Positions 4,012-5,169 of a stretch of 5,169 nt of DNA are shown in pieces. Under the pieces are notes generated by a model. That model was not told the DNA's origin. It saw only the letters and a list, made by a program, of their open reading frames with translations, and searched no databases. The stretch comes from Pseudomonadota bacterium (GTDB taxonomy: Bacteria; Pseudomonadota; Alphaproteobacteria; Rhodospirillales; UBA2165): assembly GCA_027592155.1 (NCBI GenBank), contig JAQCKY010000228.1, positions 1 to 5,169 of the forward strand, read 5' to 3'. A program made the position numbers and the translations under genes. The stretch's first letter is position 1. Each line of letters begins with the position of its first letter.

Positions 4012-5169
4012 ATGGCAAGTCTCAGGCAACGCAAGAGCGGCGTCTACTCCGTCCGGTTCTATCTTCCTGATGGTCAACGCCCGATGATTTCCACGGGTAG
4101 TCGATCCGAGAATACAGCCTTAAAGATGATGCTCAAAATCGAATCGCTCGTCACATCCGTCGGCAACGGCGTTGCGCTCGAGCCGGACGTTGCCCATTGG
4201 CTGACGACGATCAAAGCCCCGCTGCGGAAAAAGCTTGAAGCCTACGGGCTGATCGGCGAAAGCGGTGAGCCGTCGAAGGAGATGACATTGGGTCAGTTTC
4301 TCGATTCCTACATCAACCGACGAAGCGACGTAAAACCGGGAACGCTCATCAACTGGAGTCACACCCGGCGAAATCTACTCACGTTTTTCGGTCCCGACAA
4401 GCTCTTGACCGATATCACGGCTGGTGATGCGAGCGACTTCGAACGGTTCCTCAAGAGCGGCGCACGGGTAAGCCGGTATGTTGAAGCCGAGCCGGATGAT
4501 AGCCTGTCGGCGGCGACGATACGCAAGCGGTGTCAAAACGCGAAACAATTCTTCGAAGCGGCGGTTGACCACGAACTCATCGGCAAGAATCCCTTTGCGA
4601 AAATCAAGTCGGCGATGCAGAGCAATCGTGAGCGGGATTTTTTCATCACCCGTGAAATGTACTCCAAGATTCTCGAAGCGTGTCCCGACCGCGAATGGCG
4701 GCTGATCGTCACGTTGTCTCGCATCGGCGGCGTTCGGTGTCCAAGTGAGATCATGCCTCTCCGTTGGGACGACATCGACTGGGCTGGAAACCGAATGACT
4801 ATCCATTCACCGAAAACCGAACATCACGCCGGAAAGGGTTCGCGGGTCATTCCCATCTTTTCCGAACTTCGGGCAGAACTGGATGCAGCGTTTTTCGCGC
4901 TGGGCGATGAGCCGTCGGAATTCATCATCAATCGCTATCGTGACCCCCGGCAAAATCTCCGAACGCAATTCACGAAGATCATAAAACGGGCTGGTCTGGA
5001 ACCGTGGCAGAAGCTCTTCGCTAACATGCGAGCAAGTCGGGCAACGGAGTTAGCCGACTTGTTCCCCGGTCGCGTCTGCTCATCGTGGATGGGTCACACG
5101 GAGCAGATTGCCCGCAAGCATTACCAGCAAGTAACGCAGGAGCATTTCGAGCGGGCAATTTCATCACAG
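4012..5169 (+). CDS. Tyrosine recombinase/integrase (3' end cut by window)
   Basis: ATG 4012 follows GAAAGG at a six-base spacing, and the frame runs 386 codons to the window end without a stop. Residues 1-50 form a short strand-rich arm-binding-like region (SGVYSVRFYLPDGQRPMIST). About 91-190 is the core-binding SAM-like domain (MTLGQFLDSYINRR onward). About 205-375 is the phage-integrase catalytic domain. Catalytic residues by position: R242 (GGVRCPSEI), K268 (SPKTEHH), R340 (LFANMRASRATEL), H362 (WMGH) and nucleophile Y371 (KHY), nine residues after H362 as in XerD-type enzymes. The usual His three residues before Arg II is Ala here (A337). The protein should integrate and excise the element by site-specific recombination through a 3'-phosphotyrosine link. 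The visible end (VTQEHFERAISSQ) is where such catalytic domains normally finish, so probably only a short tail is missing. The attachment site is likely nearby, beyond the window or in the upstream intergenic region. Confidence 0.97.
   Translation, partial: MASLRQRKSGVYSVRFYLPDGQRPMISTGSRSENTALKMMLKIESLVTSVGNGVALEPDVAHWLTTIKAPLRKKLEAYGLIGESGEPSKEMTLGQFLDSYINRRSDVKPGTLINWSHTRRNLLTFFGPDKLLTDITAGDASDFERFLKSGARVSRYVEAEPDDSLSAATIRKRCQNAKQFFEAAVDHELIGKNPFAKIKSAMQSNRERDFFITREMYSKILEACPDREWRLIVTLSRIGGVRCPSEIMPLRWDDIDWAGNRMTIHSPKTEHHAGKGSRVIPIFSELRAELDAAFFALGDEPSEFIINRYRDPRQNLRTQFTKIIKRAGLEPWQKLFANMRASRATELADLFPGRVCSSWMGHTEQIARKHYQQVTQEHFERAISSQ

Noticed and set aside
4375..4806. 143-codon open frame on the minus strand
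   Set aside because: It is antisense to the integrase catalytic domain, which is clearly the coding strand, and matches no known protein.
1..5169. CRISPR array, tRNA/rRNA gene, insertion sequence or element-end direct repeats
   Set aside because: No regularly spaced repeats, cloverleaf or T-loop pattern, transposase or long terminal repeats were seen; element ends probably lie outside the window.

Overview
The window reads as the replication/integration module of a small integrated mobile element. The core genes all lie on the + strand. The integrase carries a C-terminal pattern (LFANMRASRATEL, then WMGH, then HY) and the prim-pol carries an IDVEHDTPEG motif. From memory both are typical of Planctomycetes proteins, so a planctomycete host (Pirellula/Rhodopirellula-like) is my best guess. 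That is an inference from protein style and moderate GC, not a proof.

Layout. (1) 3-227: the C-terminal end of an unrecognised charged protein that enters from the left. (2) 228-458: a structured leader. It holds a possible 40-codon leader ORF (284-406), a large nested stem-loop (378-433) and a perfect 10-bp match between 405-414 and the Shine-Dalgarno region (444-453) of the next gene. (3) 459-1571: a 370-aa protein of unknown N-terminal function with an acidic linker, a winged-helix-like domain and a Lys-rich tail. (4) 1608-1643: a terminator-like hairpin. (5) 1657-1836: a 59-aa gene, possibly ribbon-helix-helix, overlapping by 4 bases (ATGA) an excisionase/AlpA-type HTH gene at 1833-2051. 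(6) 2117-3622: a bifunctional primase-polymerase of 501 aa with no helicase domain. (7) 3623-4011: an intergenic region full of dyads and repeats, AT-rich in its first half. It has two hairpins, a promoter-like pair, three copies of TTGGGTGAT in alternating orientation, one DnaA-box-like 9-mer and a weak 69-codon ORF. (8) 4012 to the window end: a tyrosine recombinase, 386 codons read without reaching a stop.

How the parts could work together: the integrase and the AlpA/Xis-type protein would handle integration, excision and control. The prim-pol would prime replication of the excised element, with host enzymes supplying the helicase, from an origin that may lie in the repeat-rich region beside it. 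This set (int + AlpA-like HTH + primase) resembles that of phage satellites and other small integrative elements. No capsid, packaging, conjugation or defence gene is visible here.

The most unusual signal is the leader of the 370-aa gene, which has the layout of a translational attenuator: a leader ORF whose stop codon overlaps an anti-Shine-Dalgarno sequence. No tRNA, rRNA, CRISPR array or insertion sequence was seen.
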